Of a DNA stretch of 6,459 bases, positions 6,443 to 6,459 are shown one piece after another. The notes beneath the pieces are model-generated. The model was not told the origin of the DNA, made no database searches, and was given only the letters and a program-made list of their open reading frames with translations. Position 1 is the stretch's first letter. Each line of letters begins with the position of its first letter. The position numbers and the translations under genes were made by a program. The stretch is taken from contig CAKQNH010000280.1 of assembly GCA_934255105.1 (NCBI GenBank), positions 1 through 6,459 of the forward strand, in the 5' to 3' direction. This DNA comes from an uncultured Pirellulaceae bacterium. Its GTDB lineage: Bacteria; Planctomycetota; Planctomycetia; Pirellulales; Pirellulaceae.

Positions 6443-6459
6443 GATTCGCATGGGGGCAT

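Larger units (their letters stand above)
6190..6459. other. Non-coding region downstream of the membrane-protein gene, with two tandem-repeat clusters
   Basis: No coding sequence is supported here. The short frames crossing it simply translate the tandem repeats (on the minus strand as a periodic Leu-His-Leu-Ala-Ser-Cys-Ile pattern). It contains the AAGATGC array and the GTACTC cluster listed separately. The ~105 bases between them show no structure I can name. I see no convincing rho-independent terminator after the TAG at 6187-6189. Confidence 0.6.

Overview
The window looks like chromosomal DNA of a planctomycete, probably from the Pirellulaceae and its relatives. This rests on recognition, not on a database search. 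The plus-strand gene has a build common in that group: an N-terminal CPxC...CPxC zinc ribbon, a low-complexity stretch, one membrane helix, a long charged helix and a Gly/Arg/Pro-rich linker. The intergenic DNA also carries short tandem repeats of a kind I associate with such genomes.

The left 3.8 kb (minus strand) holds pieces of a type I polyketide synthase / non-ribosomal peptide synthetase (PKS/NRPS) assembly line. Read 5'->3' on the minus strand, the order is: the last ~60 residues of a ketosynthase (KS), a complete malonyl-type acyltransferase (AT), and the first part of a dehydratase (DH). The frame then switches abruptly to the second half of an adenylation (A) domain, a peptidyl carrier protein (PCP) and a thioesterase (TE) that leaves the window at base 1. 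The order fits a hybrid PKS-NRPS line ending in TE release. However, most of the KS, the second half of the DH, everything normally between DH and A, and the first half of the A domain are missing. The DH and A pieces meet within about 25 bases (1615-1640) and lie in different frames. This is a large out-of-frame internal deletion or an assembly misjoin. If it is real DNA, the locus is a decayed biosynthetic remnant.

Bases 3834-4158 separate the PKS remnant from a divergent plus-strand gene and hold no gene I can support. Bases 4159-6189 encode a 676-residue, probably inner-membrane, protein of unknown function. Bases 6190-6459 are non-coding and contain seven perfect tandem copies of AAGATGC and a cluster of GTACTC hexamers.

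The two halves show no functional link. I see no RNA gene, CRISPR array or transposase.
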